From Clostridiales bacterium (GTDB lineage: Bacteria; Bacillota; Clostridia; Peptostreptococcales; Anaerovoracaceae): a stretch of 64,000 bases of DNA. The position numbers and the translations under genes are program-made. Positions within the stretch are counted from its first letter, which is position 1. Every line of letters starts with the position of its first letter. Of this stretch, positions 25,650-34,750 are shown one piece after another. The notes under the pieces are model-generated. The model was not told where the DNA came from, did no database searches, and saw only the letters and a program-made list of their open reading frames with translations. The stretch lies in contig JALENW010000019.1 of assembly GCA_022766365.1 (NCBI GenBank), positions 1 through 64,000 of the forward strand, read 5' to 3'.

Positions 25650-26984
25650 CTACTGTTCACTACTGTTTGTCGCTGCACCCATTGCTGCATTTAAAATATC
25701 AGGGCAGGAGTCAATTCCAAATCCACCGTTTTCAACCAAGATGGTAAATGCATATGGATGAGCTTCATCCTTGAGAAATCCGGTCAGCCATGCGTGAGAA
25801 GGCTTACCTATAACCTCTGCAGTTCCCGTCTTAGCGTATACTTCAAGACCCGGGAACCTCCAATCTCCATATCCGTCACTCACATCTGCCCTAAGCATCT
25901 CCTGCAGCTTTCTTGCTGTCTCAGGTTTTATCATTTGATCTGTCAAAACAGGAGATTTGAACGGAGCTCTAAGAAGTGAAGGTTCAGCCGCTTTCCCGTC
26001 ACCGGCTACAGCTCCCAAAAATACAGTCATGCTGAGAGGGTTAACCAGATCGTTATATTGACCGATTCCTGCCCATCCCAAGTTATATTCATTGTCATCC
26101 GGAAATTCAAAACTGCCGCCGATATTCTTAATGCCATCTATATCATAACTCTTTGTAAGTCCAAGTTTTTTCACATAATTTCTCATTACATTTGCCCCAC
26201 ACATATTAGTAATCTGAGCAAAAGCACCATTGCAAGACTCCACAAGAGCGCTTTCAAAGTTCACAGGGCCATGAGCAGAATAACAGTTAACAGTCTCATT
26301 CCCTATCCTATATGAACCGCCACAGTAGTAATTAAAGTCTTCAATATCAGGTACATTCTCAATGGCAGCTGCAGATGTTACCACCTTAAAAATCGATCCC
26401 GGTACAGTCTTGCTGGACAATGCCCTGTTGATAAATAACCCTGACGAGTCATTTGTCTCTCCCGGAGGTTCAGCCGGATCGAAGTTTGGACCGCTAACCA
26501 TCGTCAAAATATCCCCCGTCTTATAATTATATATGACCACAACTCCATGCCTGTCTCCAAGGGCCTTTGCTGCAGCACTGCTCATGTCAGCATCAATTGT
26601 CAGCTTGATATCTCTACCCTTTCCGCTTACTGAATAAGTTCCTGTAAGCCAGCTATATCCAACGATATCCTTCCTGTAAGCTACCTCAGCCGATGTTGCA
26701 ATATTACCGTTTCTATCTCCGACAACGTGAACGGTCCCTCTTCTCGCCCAATAATCATCATTGAAAACTATATTTCCATTTTGATTCTCCTCAAGGACTT
26801 TGCCATTCCTGTCATAAATATTCCCTACTGCAAGCTTACCTTGAGCATAGATGTGTTTATTTGCATAAAACGTTGCCCATTTTCCCCCATCTTTGACCAA
26901 TTGAAATATAAAAATTACCATACCAAGGACCAGACAAGCCACAATAAGTATACAAATATATGCACGAGTCTCTAATTTTCTCAT
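25650..26984 (-). CDS. Class B penicillin-binding protein (transpeptidase)
   Basis: 444 residues. An N-terminal membrane anchor (IVACLVLGMVIFIFQLV, about 14-30) precedes a short non-penicillin domain and a transpeptidase domain. The active-site SxxK is GSIFK, the second motif SxN is SCN in ESCNGAF, and the third is KTGTAE. It is smaller than classical PBP2/FtsI, like PbpA-type proteins paired with a RodA/FtsW partner. Start and stop codons overlap by one base with the FtsW-like gene upstream, so the polymerase/transpeptidase pair is co-made. Confidence 0.9.
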   Translation of the reverse strand: MRKLETRAYICILIVACLVLGMVIFIFQLVKDGGKWATFYANKHIYAQGKLAVGNIYDRNGKVLEENQNGNIVFNDDYWARRGTVHVVGDRNGNIATSAEVAYRKDIVGYSWLTGTYSVSGKGRDIKLTIDADMSSAAAKALGDRHGVVVIYNYKTGDILTMVSGPNFDPAEPPGETNDSSGLFINRALSSKTVPGSIFKVVTSAAAIENVPDIEDFNYYCGGSYRIGNETVNCYSAHGPVNFESALVESCNGAFAQITNMCGANVMRNYVKKLGLTKSYDIDGIKNIGGSFEFPDDNEYNLGWAGIGQYNDLVNPLSMTVFLGAVAGDGKAAEPSLLRAPFKSPVLTDQMIKPETARKLQEMLRADVSDGYGDWRFPGLEVYAKTGTAEVIGKPSHAWLTGFLKDEAHPYAFTILVENGGFGIDSCPDILNAAMGAATNSSEQ

Positions 26985-28942
26985 TACTTACTCCCCCGGA
27001 AAAACTCACCATTAGCAATAGCCTCAAGCTCCTCATCGGTATAGGATGTGTCTTCAACAAATGAACTGTTATCATAACCCGGTTCTACTTCAGGTATTAA
27101 AGGCTTATCGAAATCTTTATCCTCGGCAATATCCACGTCAGCTCCCTTGGACTTATCTTTCAGACTGACGGCAAAACTGGCATTCTGTCGTGTATCTGCA
27201 GCTTTCAAAAATGCCAATAGTCCCCAACAGGATATCATACTGGTACCGCCATTTGATACAAATGGGAATGTTACACCTGTAAACGGAAGTATATCCACTG
27301 AACCGAATACGTTTAGGCCGGTCTGGAACAGGAACATAGATGTTGCAGAACAAGCAGCAATAGTGTAAAAAGTTGACCTGCCCGCCAATATAGATCTAAC
27401 CGCAAAAATGGAAAGAGTTATTATTGCAAGTACCGCCAACGTGGCGATAATTACTCCCCATTCCTCGGAGATCAACGGGAATACCATATCCGTATCGGAA
27501 GCAGGAATCTCGCTTAACCACCCTTTTCCGGCTCCTACTCCGACCATACCACCGCTTGCAGTAGCTGACAAAGCTCTCGTCTGTTGGAATCCTGTTGTAT
27601 CCGCAAATTCCCAAACATGTCTCCATGTAGCAAATCTGGCAGCAACATAGCTCTTGAACTTCAATACCATCAGACCCCCTACAAATGCTACTCCGACAAG
27701 TACAATAAGCTTAGTAAAATCACCGCTTCTCAGGAATGAAATAATCAGAAAACTTACAAAAAAGATAATCGCTGTTCCAAAGTCGTTCATCAAAGCAAGA
27801 CATATAAAGCAAAACGCGGAAAATCCCATGAATATCAGGTTATCTCTCCTATTAACCAAATAGTTTAAACTCTCTGCACCAATCCATATATATGCAAGTT
27901 TAACCAGTTCGGAAGGCTGAATGGAAAACCCACCGATACTTATCCAATTCTGTGCACCGAATGTTGCTTTTGCGAATATCAAATTTACTATCAAGAATAT
28001 CCCGGCCCCAATAATCAGCAGCGGTTTGATTTTCTTAACACGTGTCAAATCTCTGAGATACAGACACATGACGAAGAATAGAGTAAATCCCAGTACAACT
28101 GCAATAAACTGCTTGAATACAGCACCGGGATACTTGGTGGCTGTCACAGAAAGGCTTAAAGTTGAAAGGAAAAACGCTATAAATTCCATCTCAAAGGCTT
28201 TCCTCTTAAGGCCCTTCATAAAGATAACATATCCCCAAATAAGTGCAATCATTCCAACAAATGAGATTGCAATATTCGGCTTAAACTCATCCCCCAACGC
28301 AATTCTAAGCTGCATTAACGCAAGAATTTGAAATATTGTCAAGGCTATAAGAATACTCCATGGTGATGAAAATCTTGTGTCTTCCATTCTCATAGCACGG
28401 TTATTATTTTTCTCTTCTATACTTATTGGGAATAATGTACACTTTCGCTTTCCAAGAATAAGCTCATCCCCCGGGACAATACTCACAGGTTCATTAGGTA
28501 TCACAGTTCGACCATTGACAGCAGCTCCGTTCTTCGAACCGAAATCCATATAAGTCCACCGGTTGTCATCGTCCCTGCACAGGGTCCCATGAGTCCTTGA
28601 AACTCCAAGGTCATCAACGCTGATATCGCTGCTCCTGCCTCTTCCTACAATATTCTCCCAGTGTGTTATCGGAATGCTTACACCCTCTTCATTATCATGT
28701 CGGCCTTCAATGTGAAAATATGCCCATACCTCGCTGGGATTCTTGCTGAAGAGTAAACTCAGAAAACACCTCAGCAAAATATAGGCTGCCAGTATGATAA
28801 AAATCCATCTGGCAAGCGCAGTGAAAAGAACCGCTTCCCTGTCTTGCATGTTCCACACGTCATAAACACTTGTGTACCACCCATGTATCACATCTTTGAC
28901 ACTAGAAAAAAATTCAGCCAAATTAACCCTCGTTTCTGTCAA
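26984..28942 (-). CDS. FHA domain fused to FtsW/RodA/SpoVE-type SEDS glycosyltransferase
   Basis: 652 residues. A first membrane helix (about 42-62) is followed by a cytoplasmic FHA domain at about 88-165 (GRGRSSDISVDD, SRTHGTL, DFGSKNGAAVNG), then about ten membrane segments of a SEDS protein with GFSIQPSELVKLAYI and PFVSNGGTSM. SEDS proteins polymerise lipid II with a class B PBP, here the next gene. The FHA domain suggests control by Ser/Thr phosphorylation. The start is taken as TTG 28942 because no nearer ATG has a good ribosome site; this is uncertain. The tail after about 590 is acidic. Confidence 0.9.
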   Translation of the reverse strand: MTETRVNLAEFFSSVKDVIHGWYTSVYDVWNMQDREAVLFTALARWIFIILAAYILLRCFLSLLFSKNPSEVWAYFHIEGRHDNEEGVSIPITHWENIVGRGRSSDISVDDLGVSRTHGTLCRDDDNRWTYMDFGSKNGAAVNGRTVIPNEPVSIVPGDELILGKRKCTLFPISIEEKNNNRAMRMEDTRFSSPWSILIALTIFQILALMQLRIALGDEFKPNIAISFVGMIALIWGYVIFMKGLKRKAFEMEFIAFFLSTLSLSVTATKYPGAVFKQFIAVVLGFTLFFVMCLYLRDLTRVKKIKPLLIIGAGIFLIVNLIFAKATFGAQNWISIGGFSIQPSELVKLAYIWIGAESLNYLVNRRDNLIFMGFSAFCFICLALMNDFGTAIIFFVSFLIISFLRSGDFTKLIVLVGVAFVGGLMVLKFKSYVAARFATWRHVWEFADTTGFQQTRALSATASGGMVGVGAGKGWLSEIPASDTDMVFPLISEEWGVIIATLAVLAIITLSIFAVRSILAGRSTFYTIAACSATSMFLFQTGLNVFGSVDILPFTGVTFPFVSNGGTSMISCWGLLAFLKAADTRQNASFAVSLKDKSKGADVDIAEDKDFDKPLIPEVEPGYDNSSFVEDTSYTDEELEAIANGEFFRGSK

Positions 28943-29092
28943 TGACTACAAAATCTAAAAGACCTCTAAGATTCTCTCATCAATGTATCCATCAAATATA
29001 TCTCAAATTATACCAAAATCCCCTGACTATTGCAATAATCCCTTCCATTTTTTTACATTTATTCGTGCCTTAGATCAGCTGAACTTTAAAAT

Positions 29093-29114
29093 AAAAAACG
29101 GGCTCTATAGCCCG
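29093..29114 (-). terminator. Intrinsic terminator of the SDR gene
   Basis: On the minus strand CGGGCT and AGCCCG pair around four bases and are followed by TTTTTTATTTT. The SDR stop codon lies in the loop. Confidence 0.85.
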
Positions 29115-29845
29115 CCATCTACTCTTATAACTTGTCCTGTGATATAGGAACTCTTTTCCGATAAAAGGAATTCGACCACAGACGCAATGTCATCAGGCGT
29201 ACCAATTCGCCCGAGGGGAACTCCCTCCAAAAAATTCGCAATATCACAATCCGACAATTCACAATTCATGTCCGTATCTATAATCCCCGGTGCCACACAG
29301 TTCACCCTGACATTTGAAGGCCCAAGCTCCTTTGCCAAAGCTTTACACATTGATTCTACGGCACCCTTGCTGGCAGAATATGCGACCTCACATGAAGCTC
29401 CAAGAGCGCCCCAAATCGATGACAACAAAACAATTGCTCCGTTTTTCTCACTTATCATATGTGGCATTATCTCCCAAATGACATTTGCACATCCTGTCAC
29501 ATTTGTCCCGAAAATATCATTCCAATGGTCGCCTTTCGACAAGTCGAAAGGCTCAATGTAACTGACACCTGCCCCGAGCACAACCCCGTCAAACCCGGAA
29601 ACTCCAAGCAGCCCTGCTCCCTCACTAACAGCCGCTTTAACCCCGTCAGGATCACGAACATCTGCATAAACAGCACAGACATTCGTGCCGTCATCACATA
29701 AACTTAAGGCAAGATCATTAGCTTCTTTCTCACTTTGAAAGTATGTGAACGCGACCTTGTAACCCATACTGATAAGATATTTTGTGCAAGCCCTTCCTAT
29801 TCCCCGACTTCCACCGGTTACAAAAATCGCCTTAGCATTATTCAT
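29105..29845 (-). CDS. SDR-family oxidoreductase (FabG-like)
   Basis: 246 residues from ATG 29845; an ATG 21 bases upstream is in frame but the AAAGGGG site favours the inner start. Cofactor motif TGGSRGIGRAC, NNAG-equivalent region VLGAGVSY, catalytic Ser in LLSSIWG and YSASKGAVESM with Tyr and Lys. The C-terminal GQVIRVDGG is typical of FabG-like enzymes. It stands apart from the fab operon, so it is probably not the fatty-acid FabG (that is at 59021-59779). The substrate is unknown. Confidence 0.85.
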   Translation of the reverse strand: MNNAKAIFVTGGSRGIGRACTKYLISMGYKVAFTYFQSEKEANDLALSLCDDGTNVCAVYADVRDPDGVKAAVSEGAGLLGVSGFDGVVLGAGVSYIEPFDLSKGDHWNDIFGTNVTGCANVIWEIMPHMISEKNGAIVLLSSIWGALGASCEVAYSASKGAVESMCKALAKELGPSNVRVNCVAPGIIDTDMNCELSDCDIANFLEGVPLGRIGTPDDIASVVEFLLSEKSSYITGQVIRVDGGL

Positions 29846-29913
29846 ATATCGCCCGTCCCCTTTCATAAATTCATCAATATCTCAATGCCCATGAAACCGT
29901 CAGTTGCCAAATT

Positions 29914-31026
29914 CTAGTCAGCCTTAAATTTCTTCCATATATCCGTATACAGATCATCTCCGTCAGAACCCAAGTTTCTCAGGATTTCACATCTTTCAAG
30001 GACTTCATCGCTTGGAAATACCACATCGTTATTTTTTATCACACCCTTGCCATTATAAGCCTGCTCGTCCAGTTCAGCTACAAGTTGATCCATATTATCA
30101 TATACGTATTTGTTAGGAATAGTATAGGTCAGATAATTGAAATTAGCTATAGCCGCCTTCTTTGAAAGCATGAAGTTTATCCATGCGTTTGCATTCTTTT
30201 TATTCTTCCCCTTAGCTGTCACCGCCCATGCATCGATGAATTCCTCAGATCCTTCTTTAGGCACCACAAAATCTACATTCTTATTTTCAGCTTTGCTGTA
30301 AAGAAATTCTCCGTTCCATACAACAGCAAGATCCGCCGACCCTCCTATTATCAAATCCCTGGCTGAATCGTTTACATATTTGTATACCAGAGGTTTCTGC
30401 TGAATAAGGTCATACTGAGCCGCCAACAGCTGATGAACGTCCACGGTGTTGAGAGAGTAACCGTTTTTCTTAAGTCCTATTCCGATGGTATCACGCATGG
30501 AGTCCGGCATTACAATTCTCCCTTTATACTTCTTTTGCCATAGATCGCTCCAGCTGTCGATCTTCACATCCTTCCCCAGAGTTTTTTTATTATACATTAT
30601 TCCCATAGTACCCCACGTATGAGGTACGGCATATTCCTGTTCCGGATCGAAGACCTCCACTTTTTTCATGAACTCAGGTAATACATTTTTTAGGTTTGGA
30701 ATTTCGCTTTTATCCAGCTTATCCAGATGCCCCTCTTCCCTAAGTTTTTCAATCATATAGTCAGATGCACAGATCACATCGTAGTCGGCACCGTTGTTCT
30801 TGATCACAGGATAAAGTTCTTCGTTTGTATCAAAAGTACTGTATACAACTTTGATTCCGGTTTCCTTTTCAAAATCACGAATCAAAATCGGATCAATGTA
30901 GTCGCCGAAGCAATAAATGGAAACCTTCTCATCTGTTTTGTTCCCACATCCGCCAATGGCTAATCCTCCTGCAACACAAATCGCCATGACGACGACAACA
31001 GATATGAACTTTGGGATTTTTTTCAA
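29914..31026 (-). CDS. potD: Spermidine/putrescine ABC transporter, substrate-binding lipoprotein
   Basis: 370 residues starting at TTG 31026, with GGAGG 9 bases upstream. Signal peptide and lipobox LAIGGC (Cys about 27). The mature part begins with VSIYCFGDYIDPILIRDFEKE, a PotD hallmark, and carries the aspartates and tryptophans expected in polyamine sites (for example AVVWNGE). It is the last gene of the XRE-cupin/potABCD unit and captures polyamines outside the membrane. Confidence 0.92.
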   Translation of the reverse strand: MKKIPKFISVVVVMAICVAGGLAIGGCGNKTDEKVSIYCFGDYIDPILIRDFEKETGIKVVYSTFDTNEELYPVIKNNGADYDVICASDYMIEKLREEGHLDKLDKSEIPNLKNVLPEFMKKVEVFDPEQEYAVPHTWGTMGIMYNKKTLGKDVKIDSWSDLWQKKYKGRIVMPDSMRDTIGIGLKKNGYSLNTVDVHQLLAAQYDLIQQKPLVYKYVNDSARDLIIGGSADLAVVWNGEFLYSKAENKNVDFVVPKEGSEEFIDAWAVTAKGKNKKNANAWINFMLSKKAAIANFNYLTYTIPNKYVYDNMDQLVAELDEQAYNGKGVIKNNDVVFPSDEVLERCEILRNLGSDGDDLYTDIWKKFKAD

Positions 31027-31053
31027 ATCAAAATACCTCCATAATATTCTTGT

Positions 31054-31839
31054 TTATGCAACACTTTTTCTGTTACTGATAATATTACTCACTGTTAAAA
31101 CCACGAGTACAACTGCAAAAATTATTGTGGAAAGGGCAAATAAAGTAGGTTTAATGCCAACTTTTGCCTGGCTGTATATAAGTGTTGATATTGTATTTAT
31201 GCCCGCGCCCCTGGTGAAATGTGTCACTACAAAATCATCCACCGACATTGTGAAAGCCAGAAGGAACCCGCTTACAATACCCGGGAGCACATCCGGAAGC
31301 ACTACCTTTATAAATGCATTTATAGGAGTCGCTCCCAGATCCAGAGCTGCCTCGTAGTTCATCCTGGCCGTCTGCTTGAGTTTCGGCATTACAGACAAAA
31401 CCACATAAGGCAGGCTGAAAGTTATATGGGATAGCAAGACGGTGCCCCAACTCAAACTGATTCCAAAGATTAAGTAAGTCAGCATCAGAGAAATTCCTAT
31501 AACTATATCCGCATTGAGCAGTGGGATATTGTTAAAAGCCAAAATCACCGTCTGCCTCGATTTTCTCATAGCTGTTACTCCTATAGCGCCGAGAGTTCCG
31601 ATTATCGTAGCAATCACAGCCGAAACAAGCGCTATGGAAAATGTATTCCATATAGCTTCAAGTATCATTGGATCAGCAATCATCCTTCTGTACCAATCTA
31701 CCGAAAATCCCATCCACACAGCCATTGATCTGCTCCTGTTAAAAGACAGAACCACCAAAGTGAATATTGGTGCATACAAAAATATAACTATAATACCAAG
31801 ATAAATATAGCTAAGGGGATTTTTCAAGTCTTTGATCAT
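31054..31839 (-). CDS. potC: Polyamine ABC transporter permease
   Basis: 261 residues with six membrane segments and the permease EAA motif YEAALDLGATPINAFIKVVLP. The N-terminal VVLSFNRSRSMAVWMGFSVDWY pattern is typical of PotC. It overlaps potB by 4 bases and has AAGGAGGG upstream of ATG 31839. Confidence 0.92.
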   Translation of the reverse strand: MIKDLKNPLSYIYLGIIVIFLYAPIFTLVVLSFNRSRSMAVWMGFSVDWYRRMIADPMILEAIWNTFSIALVSAVIATIIGTLGAIGVTAMRKSRQTVILAFNNIPLLNADIVIGISLMLTYLIFGISLSWGTVLLSHITFSLPYVVLSVMPKLKQTARMNYEAALDLGATPINAFIKVVLPDVLPGIVSGFLLAFTMSVDDFVVTHFTRGAGINTISTLIYSQAKVGIKPTLFALSTIIFAVVLVVLTVSNIISNRKSVA

Positions 31840-32657
31840 ATGAAATTACCCTCCTTATTCTTATCAAGTTTTGAAAGAAACATCATGGAAACTACGATGA
31901 ACACCATCATTACCAGAGACAACCCTGAGCCGAGATTCCAGTTTGCCGATGTTGTAAACTCTTGCTCGATGATATTCCCGATCAGATTTATTTTTCCGCC
32001 TCCGAGCATATTTGAAATTACAAATGTTGTTAGAGAGGGAACGAATACCATCGTCACTCCACTTGCAATTCCCGGTATACATAATGGAAGAATAACCTTG
32101 AGATTTACGGTAAACCAAGAAGCTCCAAGATCATATGCCGCTTCTATTATCTGATTGTCGATTTTGATTAACGTATTGTATATAGGCAATATCATAAATG
32201 GCAGGAAATCATACACCATACCTAAAATCACTGCCCATGGTGTGTTGATTATCTCAAGATCAGGTAGTCCGGCACCGGCAATCATACTATTGATTAGTCC
32301 TCCTTTTTCAAGAATGACCTGCCATGCCATAGTCCGTAAAAGAAAATTCATCCACATGGGTAAAATGAAAAGAAATACTATAAATCCCTTTTCTCCTAGT
32401 TTTGAAGCTTTGAGAATCAACGCTATAGGATATGCAAGAACAAAACACAAAAATGTGCTGGAGATTGCCAGTGCAATTGCAAGCCAGAGAGCTCGTGCAT
32501 GCTCAGCTTTTCCTATGGCAATTATATTGTTAAATGTCCAATTACCGTCTCTTGTGGTAAATCCATAGTAGCAAATTGCAAGAAGTGGAACAATCGTCCC
32601 TATTAAAATCCAAATAATAAAGGGAGCTGACCACAAAGATTGTTTCTTAAGCGTCAA
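31836..32657 (-). CDS. potB: Polyamine ABC transporter permease
   Basis: 273 residues, six membrane segments, with EAA motif IEAAYDLGASWFTVNLKVILP and the PotB-like YGFTTRDGNWTF region near the N-terminus. The start is TTG 32657, read from GAGGAGG inside the end of potA (overlap 11 bases). It pairs with PotC as the membrane channel. Confidence 0.92.
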   Translation of the reverse strand: MTLKKQSLWSAPFIIWILIGTIVPLLAICYYGFTTRDGNWTFNNIIAIGKAEHARALWLAIALAISSTFLCFVLAYPIALILKASKLGEKGFIVFLFILPMWMNFLLRTMAWQVILEKGGLINSMIAGAGLPDLEIINTPWAVILGMVYDFLPFMILPIYNTLIKIDNQIIEAAYDLGASWFTVNLKVILPLCIPGIASGVTMVFVPSLTTFVISNMLGGGKINLIGNIIEQEFTTSANWNLGSGLSLVMMVFIVVSMMFLSKLDKNKEGNFI

Positions 32658-33723
32658 TTTCCATCGCCTCCTCTTCTATGGACTGCGGTTTATGCATGAT
32701 CTGTATATTTGAAGGTGTCACATCTATGGAAACCCTGGAACCAACTTTAAAGTTCGTTGTATTCTGAGCAAGCCATGTGAATCCTCCCGCCAAAATCTCC
32801 ATCTCGTAATGAACCCCTATGAATACATTGTGTATTACCTCACCGTCAAGCTTGCCCTTGCCCGGTTCTCTTATGATTATGTCCTCAGGTCTGATAACCA
32901 CATCCACAGGCTTACGGCTGCCAAAGCCTTCATCAACACAAGGCCATTTTTCCCCACAAATCCTCACAAGGCGATCCTCTTCCATAACCCCGTCGATTAT
33001 ATTGCTGTCACCGATAAAGTCAGCAACGAAGGCATTTTCGGGCTCATTGTATATCTCTTCCGGAGTGCCCATCTGCTGTATGTAACCCATGTTCATTACA
33101 ACAACTTTATCACTCATTGTCAACGCTTCTTCTTGATCGTGTGTGACATAAATGAAGGTTATGCCCAGCTCATTATTGAGCCTGATCAGCTCATATTCCA
33201 TATCCTGCCTCAGCTTGAGATCAAGAGCACCGAGTGGTTCATCCAAAAGCAATACCTTAGGCTCATTAACTATAGCTCTTGCCATTGCTATCCTCTGTTG
33301 CTGCCCGCCGGACAGACTCTGAATGCTTCTCGTCTCATAGCCGTCCAAATTCACCAGTTTCAATGCATATTGAATCTTATCCTTAATGTACTGATCTGTT
33401 TTTCCGCTGATTTTAAGGCCGAAAGCGATATTGTCCTGAACATTCATATGCGGAAACAATGCATACTTTTGGAATACAGTGTTTATTTCCCTTTTGTTTG
33501 GAGGAACGTCGGTAATATCCTCACCTTGGAATATAACGCTCCCTCTGTCCGGCTTTTCGAAGCCGCCTACAATTCTCAGTATCGTTGTTTTGCCACAACC
33601 TGACGGCCCCAACAGAGTTATAAACTCTTTTTCTCCTACTTCCAAATTGAAATCTGTTAAAACCTCAGTTTCACCGAAGCTCTTATATATATTTTTCAAT
33701 TCAATGATTGGCGTATTTCCCAT
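32647..33723 (-). CDS. potA: Polyamine ABC transporter ATPase
   Basis: 358 residues from ATG 33723 (AGGAGG upstream). Walker A GPSGCGKTT, Q-loop, signature LSGGQQQRIAMARA, Walker B LLLDEPLGALD, and a C-terminal TOBE domain. PotA-type ATPases energise the PotBC permease. First structural gene after the XRE-cupin regulator. Confidence 0.93.
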   Translation of the reverse strand: MGNTPIIELKNIYKSFGETEVLTDFNLEVGEKEFITLLGPSGCGKTTILRIVGGFEKPDRGSVIFQGEDITDVPPNKREINTVFQKYALFPHMNVQDNIAFGLKISGKTDQYIKDKIQYALKLVNLDGYETRSIQSLSGGQQQRIAMARAIVNEPKVLLLDEPLGALDLKLRQDMEYELIRLNNELGITFIYVTHDQEEALTMSDKVVVMNMGYIQQMGTPEEIYNEPENAFVADFIGDSNIIDGVMEEDRLVRICGEKWPCVDEGFGSRKPVDVVIRPEDIIIREPGKGKLDGEVIHNVFIGVHYEMEILAGGFTWLAQNTTNFKVGSRVSIDVTPSNIQIMHKPQSIEEEAMEIDA

Positions 33724-33758
33724 CAAAACCTCCTATAAAAAATTCGTTTTAACAAAGT

Positions 33759-34301
33759 CTAAAAATTTGGCGGAGTAGAAATCCATATAAGTCTCGCTCC
33801 TTTTTCAGAACGAAGTCTATGACCCTTATCAGCCTTGTAGTAGAATGTTTCTCCGGCTTTTGCCGTGTAAACCTTATCTTCTCTTATTATCTCAACAGTT
33901 CCTTCCAGAACATAGCCGAACTCCTCGCCTTCATGTGGTGCATCCGACATGGTTTCCCCGCCGGGTTCTATGGTCACCCTTATAGGTTCCATGGAATTCT
34001 TCTGAGCATTTGGAACTATCCACTCTACAGTTACACCTATATCTTTATCTTCCTTAACAAAATAATCATCTTCCCCAAACACTGTCTGAACAGGTTCCCT
34101 TGGAGCAAAAAAATCAGCTATATCTACCCCAAGGCATTGAAGTATGTCCTCCAGCGTAGCTATTGATGGAGATGTGAGATCCCTCTCTACTTGAGAAATG
34201 AATCCCTTTGACAGCTCTGCTCGATCTGCAAGTTCTTCTTGTGTGAGACCGTTTATAATTCTCAGTTCTTTAATTCTTTTCCCTATACTCATTTCAATCA
34301 T
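33759..34301 (-). CDS. XRE-family regulator with C-terminal cupin domain
   Basis: 180 residues. HTH_3 at about 7-61 (LTQEELADRAELSKGFISQVERD) and a cupin at about 105-178 (PHEGEEFGYVLEGTVEI, YKADKGHRLRS). This architecture is common for regulators placed at the head of pot operons, where the cupin senses a metabolite. It lies 36 bases upstream of potA and probably autoregulates through the operator at 34315-34333. Confidence 0.9.
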   Translation of the reverse strand: MIEMSIGKRIKELRIINGLTQEELADRAELSKGFISQVERDLTSPSIATLEDILQCLGVDIADFFAPREPVQTVFGEDDYFVKEDKDIGVTVEWIVPNAQKNSMEPIRVTIEPGGETMSDAPHEGEEFGYVLEGTVEIIREDKVYTAKAGETFYYKADKGHRLRSEKGARLIWISTPPNF

Positions 34302-34314
34302 ATAATAAACGCAA

Positions 34315-34333
34315 AGTTTAGTTTTACTAAACT
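34315..34333. promoter_or_regulatory. Operator of the XRE-cupin/pot operon
   Basis: Perfect inverted repeat AGTTTAGT-TTT-ACTAAACT, directly downstream of the -10 of the promoter at 34334-34362 and 14 bases before the regulator's start codon. Position and symmetry fit an autorepressor site. Confidence 0.7.
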
Positions 34334-34362
34334 AATTTACAGCATTTATACCGCTGTGTCAA
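34334..34362 (-). promoter_or_regulatory. Promoter of the XRE-cupin/potABCD operon
   Basis: On the minus strand TTGACA (34357-34362), a 17-base spacer and TAAATT (34334-34339). The operator overlaps the expected start of transcription. Confidence 0.65.
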
Positions 34363-34365
34363 GGG

Positions 34366-34525
34366 AAAAAATAAAACAGCCGGGAATAAATCACAGCTGT
34401 TTTGAAAAAAGAATGTGTAGATAGTATATTGCTATAACATAGAACCAATCATCAGAATCCTCCCCATATATTTGGAGGAATTACCACGAATGTGGGGAAT
34501 AAAACAGATTCGCCGAATCGATTCT
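34366..34525 (-). ncRNA. Candidate small RNA upstream of the pot operon
   Basis: This stretch has its own promoter (34532-34560) and ends in an intrinsic terminator: arms AAAACAGC and GCTGTTTT (34373-34403) followed by ATTTTTT on the minus strand. Between them are hairpins GATTC-GGC-GAATC, CCAC-ATTC-GTGG and TCCTCC/GGAGGA, plus a six-codon frame with a strong GGGGAGG site (MIGSML). It is complete as a transcription unit and lies in the 450-base gap 34302-34750, which holds no other gene. It could be a trans-acting RNA or encode the tiny peptide. Confidence 0.55.
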
Positions 34526-34531
34526 GTGACT

Positions 34532-34560
34532 ATTATAGCACAACTCATCTCCCTTGTCAT
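34532..34560 (-). promoter_or_regulatory. Promoter of the candidate small RNA
   Basis: On the minus strand ATGACA (34555-34560), a 17-base spacer and TATAAT (34532-34537): 11 of 12 consensus bases. Confidence 0.7.
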
Positions 34561-34750
34561 TTAAATATCGAATAAAAGTCAAAAATTTTTTAAATAAATT
34601 TATTTTTGCACAAAGACAATATTTCAAATTACGGCTTTCACTCTACATATGCTGACACCAACAATTACGGTAGAATTATGGCAAATGTGAGTGAAAAGTT
34701 GCTTTTATTTATTTTATTGATATAATTATAATATCTAAGCAAAGGAACCG

